64,000 nucleotides of DNA. It comes from Tenrec ecaudatus. Its lineage: Eukaryota; Chordata; Mammalia; Afrosoricida; Tenrecidae. The notes beneath the pieces are model-generated. The model saw only the letters and a program-made list of their open reading frames with translations, was not told where the DNA came from and searched no databases. A program made the translations under genes and the position numbers. The stretch lies in contig NC_134546.1 of NCBI RefSeq assembly GCF_050624435.1, positions 17,383,001-17,447,000 of the forward strand, read 5' to 3'. How positions within the stretch are numbered: the stretch's first letter is position 1; each line of letters opens with the position of its first letter. This document shows positions 44,633-55,918 of this stretch, piece after piece.

Positions 44633-44930
44633 ATCTGTATCAACTATAGCTAGAGAGAGAGTTTATATATATATACACATATACTCACTTTGCAGGTTTT
44701 GCTTCTCTAGAGGGCCCAGCCTAAGACCAGGCCCATACCCGAGTGTGGTCGGTGACATCTGTGACCATCACAATGAATGATCAAGCTCAGCAGAGAAATA
44801 GAGGGCCGGCTGTGGGAGGGACCGCTGGTGCCAGACTGGCAATGGTTGGAGTGGACGTTATGTGACCGTCACCTCATAAAAATCAGCTTTGTGTTCCTGT
44901 CAGTCCTCCTCCCCACACAAGACATTAGAG

Positions 44931-45120
44931 CGGCAGGTCTCAATCTTCCTCACGCCATGACCCTTTCAGACAGTTCATGTGTTGGTGACCCCCAACCATG
45001 AAATTATTTTCGTTGCTACTTCGTCACTGTCATTTTGCTACTGTGATGAATCTGGCGACCCTTGTGAAAGGGTCATTCGACCCCCCAAAAGGGTCACGAC
45101 CTACAGGTTGAGAACCGCTG
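44931..45120. mobile_element. SPIN-like hAT transposon, non-autonomous, 190 bp
   Basis: The 3' end ACAGGTTGAGAACCGCTG is a good SPIN terminus. The 5' end CGGCAGGTCTCAATCTTCC is damaged. The interior has GTGACCCCCAACCATGAAAT, TATTTTCGTTGCTACTTCGT and GAAAGGGTCATTCGACCCCC. The flanking octamers CATTAGAG and CAGTAGAG agree at 7 of 8. No transposase. Confidence 0.85.
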
Positions 45121-45128
45121 CAGTAGAG

Positions 45129-45960
45129 GCTCATTATCATTTTCCCAATCTGGCTTTGCACTAACCAGAACCTGCAGTCTACTGGTGACACTGGTGAGAG
45201 TGGGTTTAAGCCTGTTCTTAGGGGTCAAGTGTTCCTCTATTGAGTACGATGTTGGCTTCAGGGTTTTTGTAAATGCCCTTCATTAGACTGAAGACGTTGA
45301 CTGGTATTTATTCTTTGCCAATGGCTTTTGTTGGGAATATGTGCTGGATTCTGTGATCTTTTGTGCCTGTTGCTATCATATGATTTATTTTTTAATGTGG
45401 CAATGCGATTTTTCCTTCTTAGTTTGATAGTACTGTGAATTATTCTTAATATGCTGATAGGTTTTCAACTTTGCGCTTTTCATAAGAAACCAGCTGTTAC
45501 CCTGATCTTTGTCTATATGTAATTTGTCTTTTTTCCTCTGGTTACTATTATGATTTTTCCCCTTTATCACTAGTTTTGAGCAATTTGCTTTTGATATGCC
45601 TTCATGTAGTTTTCTTCATGTTTCTTGTGCTTGGGGTTCATTGCATGTGGATTCAATGGGTTTGTAATTTTCACCAAATTTTAGAAAATGTTGACCATTA
45701 CATTTTCAAATAGTTCTTCTGCTGTCCCTTGTCCTTCAGGAAGTCCACATATATTATGTTGTTTGAAGTTGTTCAATAGCTCGTTATTGCTCTGCTCATT
45801 TAAAAACAATTATTGTTTCATTTTGGATAGTTTCTATTGCTAGATCAAGTTCACGAATCTTTTCCCCAGCGATGTCTAACCTGCTGCTGCTAATGCAGCA
45901 CCATCTCTTGTCATCTCACACATTATCGCTTTCAGCTACATTTTGTCTTCACGAATTTAT
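45129..45960 (-). repeat. Old L1 relic (ORF2 to 3' region)
   Basis: Antisense L1: GGTGAGAGTGGGTTTAAGCC, TTGACTGGTATTTATTCTTT, then near 45780-45880 GTTTCATTTTGGATAGTTTC and TATTGCTAGATCAAGTTCAC. Many indels. Confidence 0.6.
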
Positions 45961-47480
45961 GCTTCACGAATCCGAGCGCTGTCCAGTCAGTCGTGTGGGA
46001 CCTGGGCCTTCTCCAGACTCTGTGTCAGCACTGGACACTTATTTCTAATGCGTGCGGTGCTTCTTTCCAAAGTTCTGAGTGGGTTTCCTACATATGTGTG
46101 CTGATTGGAATCCAGCTGAATACTCAGGGGAACTCCAGAGGCTCTCCTTTCTAGCATCCCACCCTGAAAACTAGCCACCATGGTCCCCCCGACTCTGGCT
46201 CAGCTCGTTCACTGCGAGTCTGCCAGGCGCTGTTGGAGGCCACCCTGCTGCCTAGAAATTCTCATTACACTTGGATCATCTCATTTATTGCCCATCCTCT
46301 GGTATCACCGTCCTTCACAGACAGATGCCAAGTGCCTGGAAAACCCATCTTTCACATATTTGACCTGGTCTGTTGTTCCACATTGACTGAGCCTCTGTTC
46401 ATCATTTCATTCTATTTCCCTCCTTTGTGATTTAGAAGCTAAATAGCCGTTTAGCGTAGTGCTCTGTGGATTTTTCAAAATCATCTTCAAGTTCACATGT
46501 AACACATGGTTTAAGTTCACATGGTTTGATTTACATGCAATCAAACCAGGAACCCTCTCACAATTAAAATATATATATTAAAGCCTTGCTCTCCATAATG
46601 AGAAATTTGTCATGACATATCTCCTGGGTGCTCCAAATTATCATTTGAAAATTATCCTTCAACCAAACTCATCAAGTACTGCTTACATATTTACATTGTC
46701 ATACTAAAGGAAAAATTGATCTTAGCTGTAAATGCATTTGGCTTTGATTAAATGGTAGCTCCTTGCATCCTGTGTATTTCCCAGTCTTGCATCTCACTCT
46801 CCAGATTAAAGCTGGTTCAGGTGAGTGGGTCCCTAGCCAAAAGGCTCCAGAAGAAGAGGGGGGAGATGTCTGTTCATGATGGTTACACTTTGTCAGAGTA
46901 GAGACCTCATAGTCTAGGTGGCAGGGTGGGATTCACAAGGACTTGCTTAGCTTCCTTTTTTGAAATTAAGGTAGCTCAGTCTTAGCTGGAGCCATGCAAT
47001 TCTCCTCCGGCCCTTGTCAGGGTCTGAATGCTGAAGCATCCTCTATCCACAGCCTAATTTCTCTTTATTTGTTGCTAGGTACCATCAAGCTGGTTTCTGA
47101 CTCAACAACAGAACGAAATACACCATCCTCAAAATTGCTGACGGTGATACCCCCTTGTCGCCACCACTGTGTCCATCCATCAACACGGGGCTTCTTACCT
47201 GAGGGAAGGGGAGCTGGGACAGGACGGGTTCTTTCCTGTTCTCGCCCTTCCTCTCTCCCCTACTGACGTCTCCGCGTCCCTCACTCTGGGGTCGGGGTGG
47301 CTTAGCTCTCCTTAGCCCTCTGCTTCTCGCCCAACTCACCCTTCCCATGCCCGCCGGCAAATCTGCTCTTGCTGCTTCGCTGTGGGCACAAGTCACTCGT
47401 CTCCACCCCTGCCCCTCTGCCTCCACCTTCCTCCAGGAGTGTTTTCCAATCTACGTTGCCTTCCTCCTTCCCCATTCAGG
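45961..47480. other. Unique sequence; possible conserved block at 46590-46800
   Basis: No gene recognised. The 46590-46800 part is AT-rich and non-repetitive (AATTATCATTTGAAAATTAT, TTGATCTTAGCTGTAAATGC) and is a fair candidate for conserved non-coding DNA between TGFA and ADD2. Confidence 0.35.
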
Positions 47481-47672
47481 ACGGAATCTTGGTGGGATAG
47501 CACTGGGTGAGGCATTGGGCTGCTAATCCCAAAGTCAGCAGTTCAAATCCACCAGCTACTCCCTGGTTGGAAGTTGAGGAAGCTGTCTGGTTCAGAAACC
47601 CCAAGGTGCAATTGTACTCAGTCCTGTAGGATCGCTGAGTCGGAACAGACTCAATGCACTGGGCTTGGTTTG
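47481..47672 (+). repeat. AfroSINE
   Basis: Sense copy: GGACGGAATCTTGGTGGGAT, AAAGTCAGCAGTTCAAATCC and CTGAGTCGGAACAGACTCAA. Its end lies about 16 bases from the candidate ADD2 poly(A) signal. Confidence 0.88.
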
Positions 47673-47688
47673 GGGCTCCCGGTCAGAT

Positions 47689-47694
47689 TTTAAT
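47689..47694 (-). terminator. Candidate distal poly(A) signal ATTAAA for ADD2
   Basis: The minus strand reads GTAATTAAAATCTG here. It is the first AATAAA/ATTAAA hexamer met downstream of the ADD2 stop. A SINE tail follows within about 20 bases, so any downstream GU-rich element may be SINE-derived. The distance fits the known long beta-adducin mRNA. The call is by position and motif only. Confidence 0.35.
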
Positions 47695-48726
47695 TACACG
47701 CATGTTCGTGGGTAAGCATTTTTGTGTGGTTAAAGGTTCCTGGCTTCTGTTGCACCTGGACGCGGGGAGGAAAGGGGGGTTGACAGACAGGTCGCACACT
47801 GGGAAGCTCAGCACATTAGGTTTACTAGGGCAATGCCTGTGGGAGAGGCAACAGCATGTACATACAGAAACCCCGGGTAAGTCCCCTCCCTGGAGACACA
47901 GACACCAAAGCAGCGCAGGGGCTCAGGAAGTGGCTTTGGAGAGTCCTCTCGAAAATTCACAGGGCAGCTTTGGTGCTCAGAGATTCAAACTGAAAACAAT
48001 ACAAAACCAACCCATAAATATGTGTGTGTATAAAATTGCAAAATAAAAGCTCAAGAGACTAGCCATCGTCAACTCGGCACATCGGTGGCTCAGAGAGGAT
48101 CAGCGTGGGGAGGCAGAGCTATGTGGGGGGATGAAGCACGGTCTGGGGCGCTGGTATGGTAGGAGTGGGGCATCTGTACATGGAGCCCTCTGTGCGACCT
48201 CGCGACACACGGCAAAGCTGAACACAAAGTGTGGACAAGCGCAGACAGGAAGTAGGGCTCCCTCGTGACGATCGTCAGACACAAGACGTCTCACTGGAAC
48301 CATCCGCCTAGGCCAGCCAGGCACCCGCAGCCCTGCAGCCCTGCCTTCTCCTGGGAGACGCTGGGACTCTACGAGGCGGCGCAGGGTTTCAAAGTGAAGC
48401 CGTCCACGCCGACCGAACAATCACCCACAGAGAAAGACCACGAAGACATCCGGTGGAGTCGAAAGATGGGGTCGGGTTCCCCAAAAGAAGTGTGTCTTAT
48501 TAAGGGTTTGGATGGGCTGCTAAGTGTGGCCCCTCTGTCCTTGGGCCGTGACCCTCCTGGATCTGTTCTGAATTTTCTCTCTTTAAGGGAAGGCCTGGCC
48601 CTCAGGCCTCTGAAAGCGGTACAGTATGATTTGCTGGCAGGAGAACGATTTCAGATTTCTCTAGATATTTCCCCACGGTCCCCTGAATCCTCTGCAATGC
48701 TTTCCTAACAGGATTTAGACAGACAG

Positions 48727-48850
48727 GCCCTGGGTGGTGTGAATGTTGAACGCACTAAGCTGTGCACCGGAGGTTAGAGGTTGGAGCCCATGCAGGGATG
48801 CCCCAGAAGAAAGGCCTGGTGATCTAGTTCCCTTTGCTCCCACCCCCAGG
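48727..48850 (+). repeat. AfroSINE fragment in ADD2 3'UTR
   Basis: GGCCCTGGGTGGTGTGAATG, GCACCGGAGGTTAGAGGTTG and GAAAGGCCTGGTGATC follow the diverged SINE variant also seen at 28445. Confidence 0.6.
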
Positions 48851-51696
48851 GGGTCCATCAGATGTTGGCGTTGACTCCCCAGCTAAAGATTCATTCAGAA
48901 ATAAGGGGTTGACCCTGCCAGTGGGTCTCCTGCTGTTGCGTGGGACGGCAGTGGGTGAGGATAGGAGCCTGGGGCACTGAGCACCCCAGGAGTGTCTCCA
49001 AGTCCCTCTCCTGTGTCCACAGTGGGGACACTCCTCCAGCAGCAGGCCCCCCAAGAAGCTAGATGGGGCCAGTGTGCCTGGCTGGAGGCCTCCGCTGCTC
49101 TCACGCTGTTTAAAGCGTTAAATGGTCCCTCCACGAACAGAGGTGGCCCAGTGGAGACAAGACATCCCACCGGGGTTGGAATCGGGAGAGAACATCGCCT
49201 GGTACCTCTGAGTCTCCTCAGACCCTGCATCTGACTGCCCTGGCGCTAGGGTGCTGAGGGGGGAGGAGCGCGTTTCCTGTTAGCTCACAGAACCTGTGGC
49301 GACTGCGCCAACTCACGCGCTTGCGCTTCTGCTGTCCCATGTCCTCACTGGCTCACCCTCGTCCCCGAATGAGACCACCGAATTCACACTTGCGCAAATG
49401 CCCGCCGCACAGGCTGGGGGCACCTGCCGGAATGCCTAGCCCTGCTCACGCATCCTCGGACAAGCCCAAACTCGATGTCCATCTTTCAGGGTCTCAGAGG
49501 GGAAGAGGGCTGCAGGGTGGGTGGCTCTTTTAAATCCACTGCCGACAAGGCGTGGCTTCGCAGAAGGGCTCGGCCCGCATGCAGTGTGGCCCCTCTCTTG
49601 CAGCAGCGCTGGGTCAGGGCCCGCTGCGCTCTAGGAATGAATGGCACAGGCACAGCTTCATCGGCGAGCTTTCAAGCCAAGATCTAACTTCGTGACATCA
49701 GGGCAATGATTTAAAGGGCCGTGCAGGAGCGATCTGGCGCCTCAACCAAATTCCCCCAAGTTCTTCGTGGGTGGGCAGGGTAAGGGTCCCATAGTAAGCA
49801 CTAGGTGTACCTGAGGACAACACCTGGCTGTCTGCAGAGGGGTAAGTGGGTGCTTATAGAGCCCTCACTGGCTGCCAGGTTGTCTCTTAGCAACGCCTCT
49901 TTCGAGACAGCGGGAAGGTCCCGTGGGTGGATGCCTCCCTCACCCCCTTGCTGGGTATAGCCACCAGTTCAGAGAGAGGATTAGAGCCAGGCTTCTCTCT
50001 CTACAGCCACCTCGGCCTGTGCCATCTCCTCAGGGGGCGGGCTCGCAGACCTGGCTCCTTACTGCCCGGCTCAGCCTGCCAGAGTGCAGCTTTGGAGCGG
50101 AGTGGTTCTGTTTTCCTGGCCCTGTCCCATTGCATATCTAAGCATAGTGGCTTTTCTAGAAACGAACCCACTGCCCACAGAGTCCGAGCTCCCCTTCCAG
50201 CCCTCTGCTCCAGCCAAAGCTTGCAGCTCCCATCTACCTGGAGCCTATGAAAGGGACCCCTCCCCTCGTCCTAAGAGCCTGTGGTTTTGTTGGGATCGGT
50301 ATCTCCTTCAACAACCTTGGGTTTGGCGCGTGTCCTCAAGCCCAGGCCGAGGCAGGGCACCCCCTTCATACATGTGCACAACGTAACAGAAACGCTCAAC
50401 AACCCTACATCGAGATGAAACAACCAGACGCAGCGCACGACACACGAGCCCTGAATACTCCCATCGCTGTGCCAAAACCGCGTCTTCAGATGCTTCAGCC
50501 AAACAATTTTAAGGAGACAAATTCCGTGTCTGTGCTGGACACCATTTGCTACCAAGTACACAGTCGCAGCAGGCCGTCTGTCCATCCAAGATGCCTTCTT
50601 ACTGCTGCTTCAGAAAGGCCTCAGCGAGTGGAGCCCATGCCTCCAGCTCAGCCCCTTCCAATTCTTTCTCGTCACCCAAGAGCCTTTTCTAAAAAGGCCG
50701 GTTTGGTCGGGTCTGCCCTGAATTCAAGCTCTCAGCAGCCCCAAACCCTGCACACGATAAAGGCCAGCTGCTCTGCCATCCCTGCCAGCCTCCGACACAA
50801 CCGCCACCCTGCCTCACCCCCCACACTCAGGCAACACTGAACTGCTCTGTGGACCACGTCATGGCATTTCACGTGTCCCACGCCCTTCCCTCATCACAAA
50901 ACGGCCTGGCTTCCTCTTTGTTTGGAAACTTGTAACAGCCATCGTTTCTTGCCGGACGTTTTCTCCAGCCCCTGGCCCATGACCCAAACTTAATGCTCGC
51001 TTTTGGAGAGCCTGTGCAGTGGACAGGCGGAGGGCTGTAAGATGGGCCCTGTGGCATAAACTCCAAGGGTGATGCTCCAGCAAGGTACCGGCCATCTCAC
51101 CTACAGGAGGAGGTCACCTGTTAACAACAGAGTCAATCACTGTCATTCCTGATCTACAACAAACACAAACATCTGCATCAAGGACTGTGTCCACGCCACA
51201 CTTCCACGACACTGCCTGCCACTCACTAGTCTAGTCACAACTGGTTTCATGTCAGCATACAGCCTGACCCTTAAGGGATGCTTGACACACGAGAGGATGA
51301 GGGAATGAAGACAAAACCTAGATCTCAGAGAAGGCATCGAGGGTTGGCTGTTAAAGGCATTTCCCACACCGCCACAGGTTTGGGGAGGACTGACTCGGGG
51401 TCGTCCCATCAGGGAGTGGGGCGGAGAAGGGGGGACTGGGGTCACAGTTGGGGATGTGTGTGAGAGAGAAAGAGCGAGCTGAGCTTGCCCTCATCATCTG
51501 TCAGTTTCCTTTCTTTCTAAGAAGTAGCCCAACAAGGGGCGATGGCTCTAGTCCTGGGCCTGCCACACCCACTTAACCAGGAACGCGGGCGGCGTGCACG
51601 GACGAGAGTGAGCACAGGGCACGTCTGCCTCCTAGTTAACCGCTGACGTGACGCAGGGACGACCAGCCCTGGGGAAGGGCTGGCCTTCGGGATGAG

Positions 51697-51880
51697 TTTT
51701 AAGATCACCCACTCTGGAGTCAAATCCATGCTCTGGCTCAAGTTAGCCGTGCCAGGCAAGCCGGTGATCCTTTTTGAAGCCTCAATTTCCCCCCCATCAA
51801 ATGGGGGCAGTTGTACTCCCTGACGGGTTGGGGGGGCGCTGTTGAGAGATATAGTGACTGTCGAGCCTGCACAGGTAGAG
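51697..51880 (+). repeat. MIR relic in ADD2 3'UTR
   Basis: CTGGAGTCAAATCCATGCTC, CCCCCATCAAATGGGGGCAG and the weak tail GCGCTGTTGAGAGATATAGT keep MIR order. Confidence 0.65.
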
Positions 51881-52934
51881 CAAATGGTACAAAAAAGAAA
51901 ACTATGATTAAGAGCTTTCAAAAATACTTTTACAATACTCAGCACAAAGGGTGGGGGGAATATTCTTTTGACGACACTGTGCTTTAAAGGGGATGGATTG
52001 TCTACGTTTTAGGAGCCGACGGTGCTTGCCCGTCAGGGCCTGGGCAGCGATAGGGAAGGTAGCAGTGGCACGTCAAACCAAAGCTGCGGCTGTCACCAGG
52101 CCCCGGGAGGGCAGCCAGGGGCAGGGCCATGTCTCTGCTAGCTGGTCCAAGGGTCCGTCTCTGATCCTCCACTGCAGGGCCCAGAGCGGAAACCCCAAAG
52201 TAGCCAGCGGCCAGAGGACAGCAGTTCTCTCTGCGAGCAAGTGGCTCTGGGTTTGAGGGGTGGGCACGCGACACCTGATAGAAGGGCAGGAGCAAGGGGG
52301 GCCTGGGGAGCCCCAGGCCTCCGGGTCATGCAAAGCTGGAAAGGTCTAGTCTGCTTGAGCTGTTTGCTCTTCCCCCTACGACTTCCAGCCAATCCCAACT
52401 TCCCCCAATTTCAACTGTGTTCGACGGTCAATTTCCTTTTCGTTCTGAAGGGCCCGAGATGCACACTGGAATGGGCTATGTCCCTGTGCTCCTGCCTCTT
52501 ACATCAGTGAAGCCACCACCGGCCCTTGCTCTGACTGGCCCTTCCCTTCTGCCTGCCAGCCCTTCCAAGACTTCCGCCTGTCCCTCAAGAGGCTCCACGT
52601 TAAAAGCTCAGGGGCGGAGGGTGGGGAAGTACAAGCTAAGCCATCAGCCCTTGGGGACAAAGAGTAACTTCTGTTGTAGGGGTCCGTGTGTATGGTGACT
52701 TGGAACAGCAGGGCAGGACCGCAAATGGGAAGGAGCAGACTTTTCTGAACACGGGGCTCTCTCTCTCTGTCCATCGGCTGGAGCTGGGATTCTCACAAGG
52801 AGTCTTGCCCCGGGGAAGCCTCCCCGCTCTGACTCAGCCTGAGCCTATGAGCGTGCACCCCTGTTTCTGGCCTCCGTGCTCTGAGCTCGGATGGATGGGC
52901 AGCACCCTCACAAAGGCGGCCCACAACCAGGCAG

Positions 52935-53090
52935 TGTTGTGCACTGGGAAGAGCCTGGACTGGGACTCACGAGACTGAATCCCAGTGCAGGCTCTACTAC
53001 TAACCAGCTGTGTGGCCTTGGGCCTGTCACCCAGTTTCTCCGGGACCACTGTAAAATGAGGGGTTGACTGGTGATTGCTAAGTTCCCCCT
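52935..53090 (+). repeat. MIR relic close to the ADD2 stop codon
   Basis: Good MIR: GAAGAGCCTGGACTGGGACT, GCTCTACTACTAACCAGCTG, TGTGGCCTTGGGCCTGTCAC, AAAATGAGGGGTTGACTGG. It lies in antisense to the ADD2 transcript, about 120 bases past the stop. Confidence 0.9.
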
Positions 53091-53207
53091 CAGAGGGTGA
53101 TCGGGGTCTGGTTTTACCCCTCCTTGGCCCTGTGCTTCCAGGGACAGAGATGGGAGGGGGAGGGGAAGAGAGAGAGGATACAGATGGGAGCCAGTGGGGA
53201 CCACACA

Positions 53208-53509
53208 TCAGGACTCCACTTTCTCCTTCTTTTTGCTCTTTTTCAGGAAGGATGGGGTTCGGAATTTCTTTTTCTTCTTCGAGGGAGACTTGGAAGGCGA
53301 GCCCTCTGGGGACATGGGGCCACTGGTGACCGACTCGGTTTTGTCCTTGGACGTGTCGACGTCAGTGTCGGCGTTGGTGGTCATCTGGCTCAAGCCCTTG
53401 CTGAGGGCCTCCTCTGCGGTCTGCTCGTCCTCCCTCCCATTGACCACCACCTCCTCCGGCTGGGTTGGCTCGGGCTTTGTGGGGGACTTGCTTGTTTCTG
53501 TTGTAGCAC
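53208..53509 (-). CDS. ADD2: ADD2 (beta-adducin) terminal coding exon with MARCKS-related tail
   Basis: This is the last coding exon: 2 nt of a split Gly codon, 99 codons and a TGA stop at 53210-53208. The acceptor is TTTCCCTACCAG just above 53509. The peptide begins [19 protein letters not shown] and includes [20 protein letters not shown] and [20 protein letters not shown]. It ends in [20 protein letters not shown] followed by KEKVES. The Lys-rich block is the adducin MARCKS-related domain, which binds calmodulin and is needed for spectrin-actin recruitment. The Ser in RTPSF is the well-known PKC/PKA phosphorylation site that switches this activity off. The ending KKEKVES separates it from alpha-adducin, which ends differently; gamma-adducin has a similar tail, but the acidic segment [17 protein letters not shown] fits beta. 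There are no frameshifts or internal stops. I judge it a functional exon of an ortholog, not a processed copy, because flanking introns are present. Confidence 0.95.
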
Positions 53510-54025
53510 CTGGTAGGGAAAGATAAAAAGAGCCTTATTCAGGGGGCCTGCTTTCACCTGAGGCTAACAGGTGACTCTGTAAAGGAAGTCGGCAGTGAAG
53601 GGGGGCAGGGGCCGCTGAGCAGGGCTCCCGGAGACAGTGGGGAACTGGGTGCACATCCAAACCCTGCAGCCCCTTCCACCTGGCCTGCCCCAGGTCAACC
53701 ACCCAAAATGAGTGTCTACAGATTTACGTAGACACTGATACCTAGACACGGCCGGGGCTCACCTGGGGCCCCAACTCAGAGCTTTCTGAGGTGCAGTCAG
53801 AGGGAGAGACACAGGGAGGAGAGGCTGCAGGAAGGGCAGCAGTGCCATGGGGGTCTCAACAGCGGGCTCTGAGCACAGTTGTCTGTAACTGGTCCAGTTC
53901 CACCAGTGGAAGAGGAGGAAGTGGGTGTTTCCAGACCATTTAATTTCCTCCATGGGGTGAGGCTTTGGGGACACAGCTCAGGGCGGATAGGGGTCCCTGA
54001 GGGCCGTGAGCTATAGGGTCGGAGC

Positions 54026-54072
54026 TGTAGTTACATAATTTCATGCCAACTTGAAGATATAAACATGTGGGG
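54026..54072 (+). repeat. LTR 5' end, cut by L1
   Basis: TGTAGTTACATAATTTCATG then CCAACTTGAAG is the head of the 44125-type LTR. The body resumes at 54846. Confidence 0.7.
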
Positions 54073-54845
54073 TAAACAAGCGGCCATCTAGCTCAGAAGC
54101 AACAAGTCCACATGGAAGCAGCACACCAGCCTGTGTGATCATGAGGTGATGAAGGGATCAGGGATCAGGCATTAAAGAACAAAAAAAATCATATCATTGT
54201 GAATGAGGGGGAGCATGAAGTGGGGACCCAAGGCTCATCTGTAGGCAACTGGATATCCCTTTACAGAAGGGTTGTGGGGAAGAAAGAAGCCAGTCAGGGT
54301 GCAGTATAGCAACGATGAAACATATATAACTTTCCTCTAGTTTTTAAATGCTTCTTTCCCCCCTCATCCCCCACTATCATGATCCCAATTCTACCTTACA
54401 AATTCAGCTAGACCAGAGGATATACACTGGTACAGATGGGAACTGGAAACACAGGGAATCCAGGACAGATGAACCCCTCAGGACTAACAGTGAGAGTGGC
54501 GATAGCAGGAGGGTGGAGGGAAGATGGGGTAGAAAAGGGGAACTGATCACAAGGATCTACATATAACTCCCTCCCTGGGTGATAGACAACAAAAAGTGGG
54601 TGAAGGGAGATGTCGGACAGTGTAAGACATGACAAAATAATAATTTAGAAATTATAAAAGGTTTGGAGGGAGGAAGGGTGGGCAAGGGAGGGGGAAAAAC
54701 GAGGAGCTGATACCAAGGGCTCAAGTAGAAAGCAAATGTTTTGAGAATGATGATGGCAACAAATGTACAACTGTGCTCGACACAATGGATGGATGTATGG
54801 ATTGTGATAAGAGATATAAGAGCCCCCAATAAAATGACTTTTTTT
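54073..54845 (+). mobile_element. L1 3' end inserted into an LTR
   Basis: From TAAACAAGCGGCCATCTAGC to CCCCAATAAAATGACTTTTT. The flanks AAACATGTGGGG (54061) and AAATGTTGGGG (54846) look like a decayed target duplication. Confidence 0.9.
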
Positions 54846-55204
54846 AAATGTTGGGGTGGAGCCTAGCCTGACAGGTCACAGCCTGATGGTACCTCCTTGT
54901 GGGCGTGGCCTTCTCATAAGGAGGATCCTGGGAACCTCCTCTCTCACTCTGCCTCAACTTCTAGTTGAAGCGTCACACTGGGGCTCTGCCAGCGCCCTCT
55001 GAAGCTGCCACTGCCATTGGATCACAAGCCTTTGCACCCACCGGGCGTGGTCTTCCTACATGAGTCTCAAGAGGGGCTTATGGACCAGTATGGGCCTTAC
55101 GGACATGAGTTGGACTGGGCTGGGGTGTTTTCCTGATATATAAAGCCTTTTCTTAGACATATGAATGTCACTGAATTTGTTTCTCTGGTCAACCTGGCCT
55201 AACA
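54846..55204 (+). repeat. LTR body and 3' end, after the L1
   Basis: GGGGTGGAGCCTAGCCTGAC, GGCGTGGCCTTCTCATAAGG, GGACTGGGCTGGGGTGTTTT and the end GGTCAACCTGGCCTAACA align in order with 44160-44632. Confidence 0.75.
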
Positions 55205-55446
55205 GTCCTCAAGACCCCCAGACTGCTCCTCCATGGACAAGGCTGGCCTGCTCAGCCTCCAGAGACATTTCTTTGGCCCCTCCCCGCCCTGCCTCCACTT
55301 AAACGGTGCCATGCCCATGTGTCGAGGGTGCAGACTAGGGGATCACTGGTTTTGAAAAGTGGAAGGAATGCAGAGATCACCGGCTCCCTGTCCCCATTTC
55401 ACAGACATGGGACAAAAGAGAGACTTGTCACCAGACTCCTAGTCCA

Positions 55447-55918
55447 ATGTGTGGTGTGTGTTTATGGTGTGTGTGTGGTGCCTACGTGAGTAGTGTGTGT
55501 CTGTGTTCTGTGTGTATGGTGTGTATGTGGTGTGTGTGTGTGGTGTATGTGTGGTGTGTATCTATGTGCTATGCGTGTGTGGTGTGTCTGTGTGTATAGC
55601 ATGTGGTCTGCGTGTCTGCATGTATGTCTACGTGTGTGCTGTGTGTGACATGTGTGGAGTATGTGTGTGGTATGCATATGTTATGTGTACGTGGTTTATG
55701 TGTGGCTTGTGTGTGGCATTTGTGTGTGTGGTTTGTGTGTGGCACGTGGCATGTGTCATGCGTGGTATGTGCGGCATGTGGTATGTGTGTGTATTGCATG
55801 TGGTATGTGTATGGTGTGTATCTGTGTGTCTCTCATGTGTGTGTATGTGGAATGTGCATGTGGTTTGTGTGTGGCATGTGTGTCTGTGTGTGTGTGGCAT
55901 GTGGCGTGTGTGTGGTAG
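55447..55918. repeat. GT-rich degenerate microsatellite, about 470 bp
   Basis: Runs of TGTG broken by GC, CA and T, with higher-order words such as GTGTGTGGTATG and TGTGTGTGGCATGTGGC. It produces long open frames on both strands (Val/Cys on plus, His/Thr on minus), which are artefacts. Confidence 0.95.

Larger units (their letters stand above)
47689..53207 (-). other. ADD2: Probable ADD2 3' untranslated region (long isoform)
   Basis: The 5.5 kb after the ADD2 stop codon carries few interspersed repeats, only two MIR relics and one SINE, in contrast to the rest of the window. I saw no AATAAA or ATTAAA on the minus strand between the stop and 47694. Beta-adducin is known to make a long brain mRNA by distal polyadenylation, with a 3'UTR of roughly this size, and shorter erythroid forms. 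The distal end, near 48.0 kb, is U-rich on the minus strand, with runs such as TTTTATTTTGCAATTTTATA. The extent is inferred. ORFs inside it on both strands look non-coding. Confidence 0.6.

Noticed and set aside
50247..50840. A 197-codon frame in the presumed ADD2 3'UTR
   Set aside because: No recognisable domain, antisense to ADD2, low-complexity composition in a GC-rich stretch and competing frames on the other strand.
53075..53526. Plus-strand frames of 84 to 139 codons over the ADD2 terminal exon
   Set aside because: They are shadows of the ADD2 coding strand and its 3'UTR. The minus-strand frame has the splice sites and the family match.
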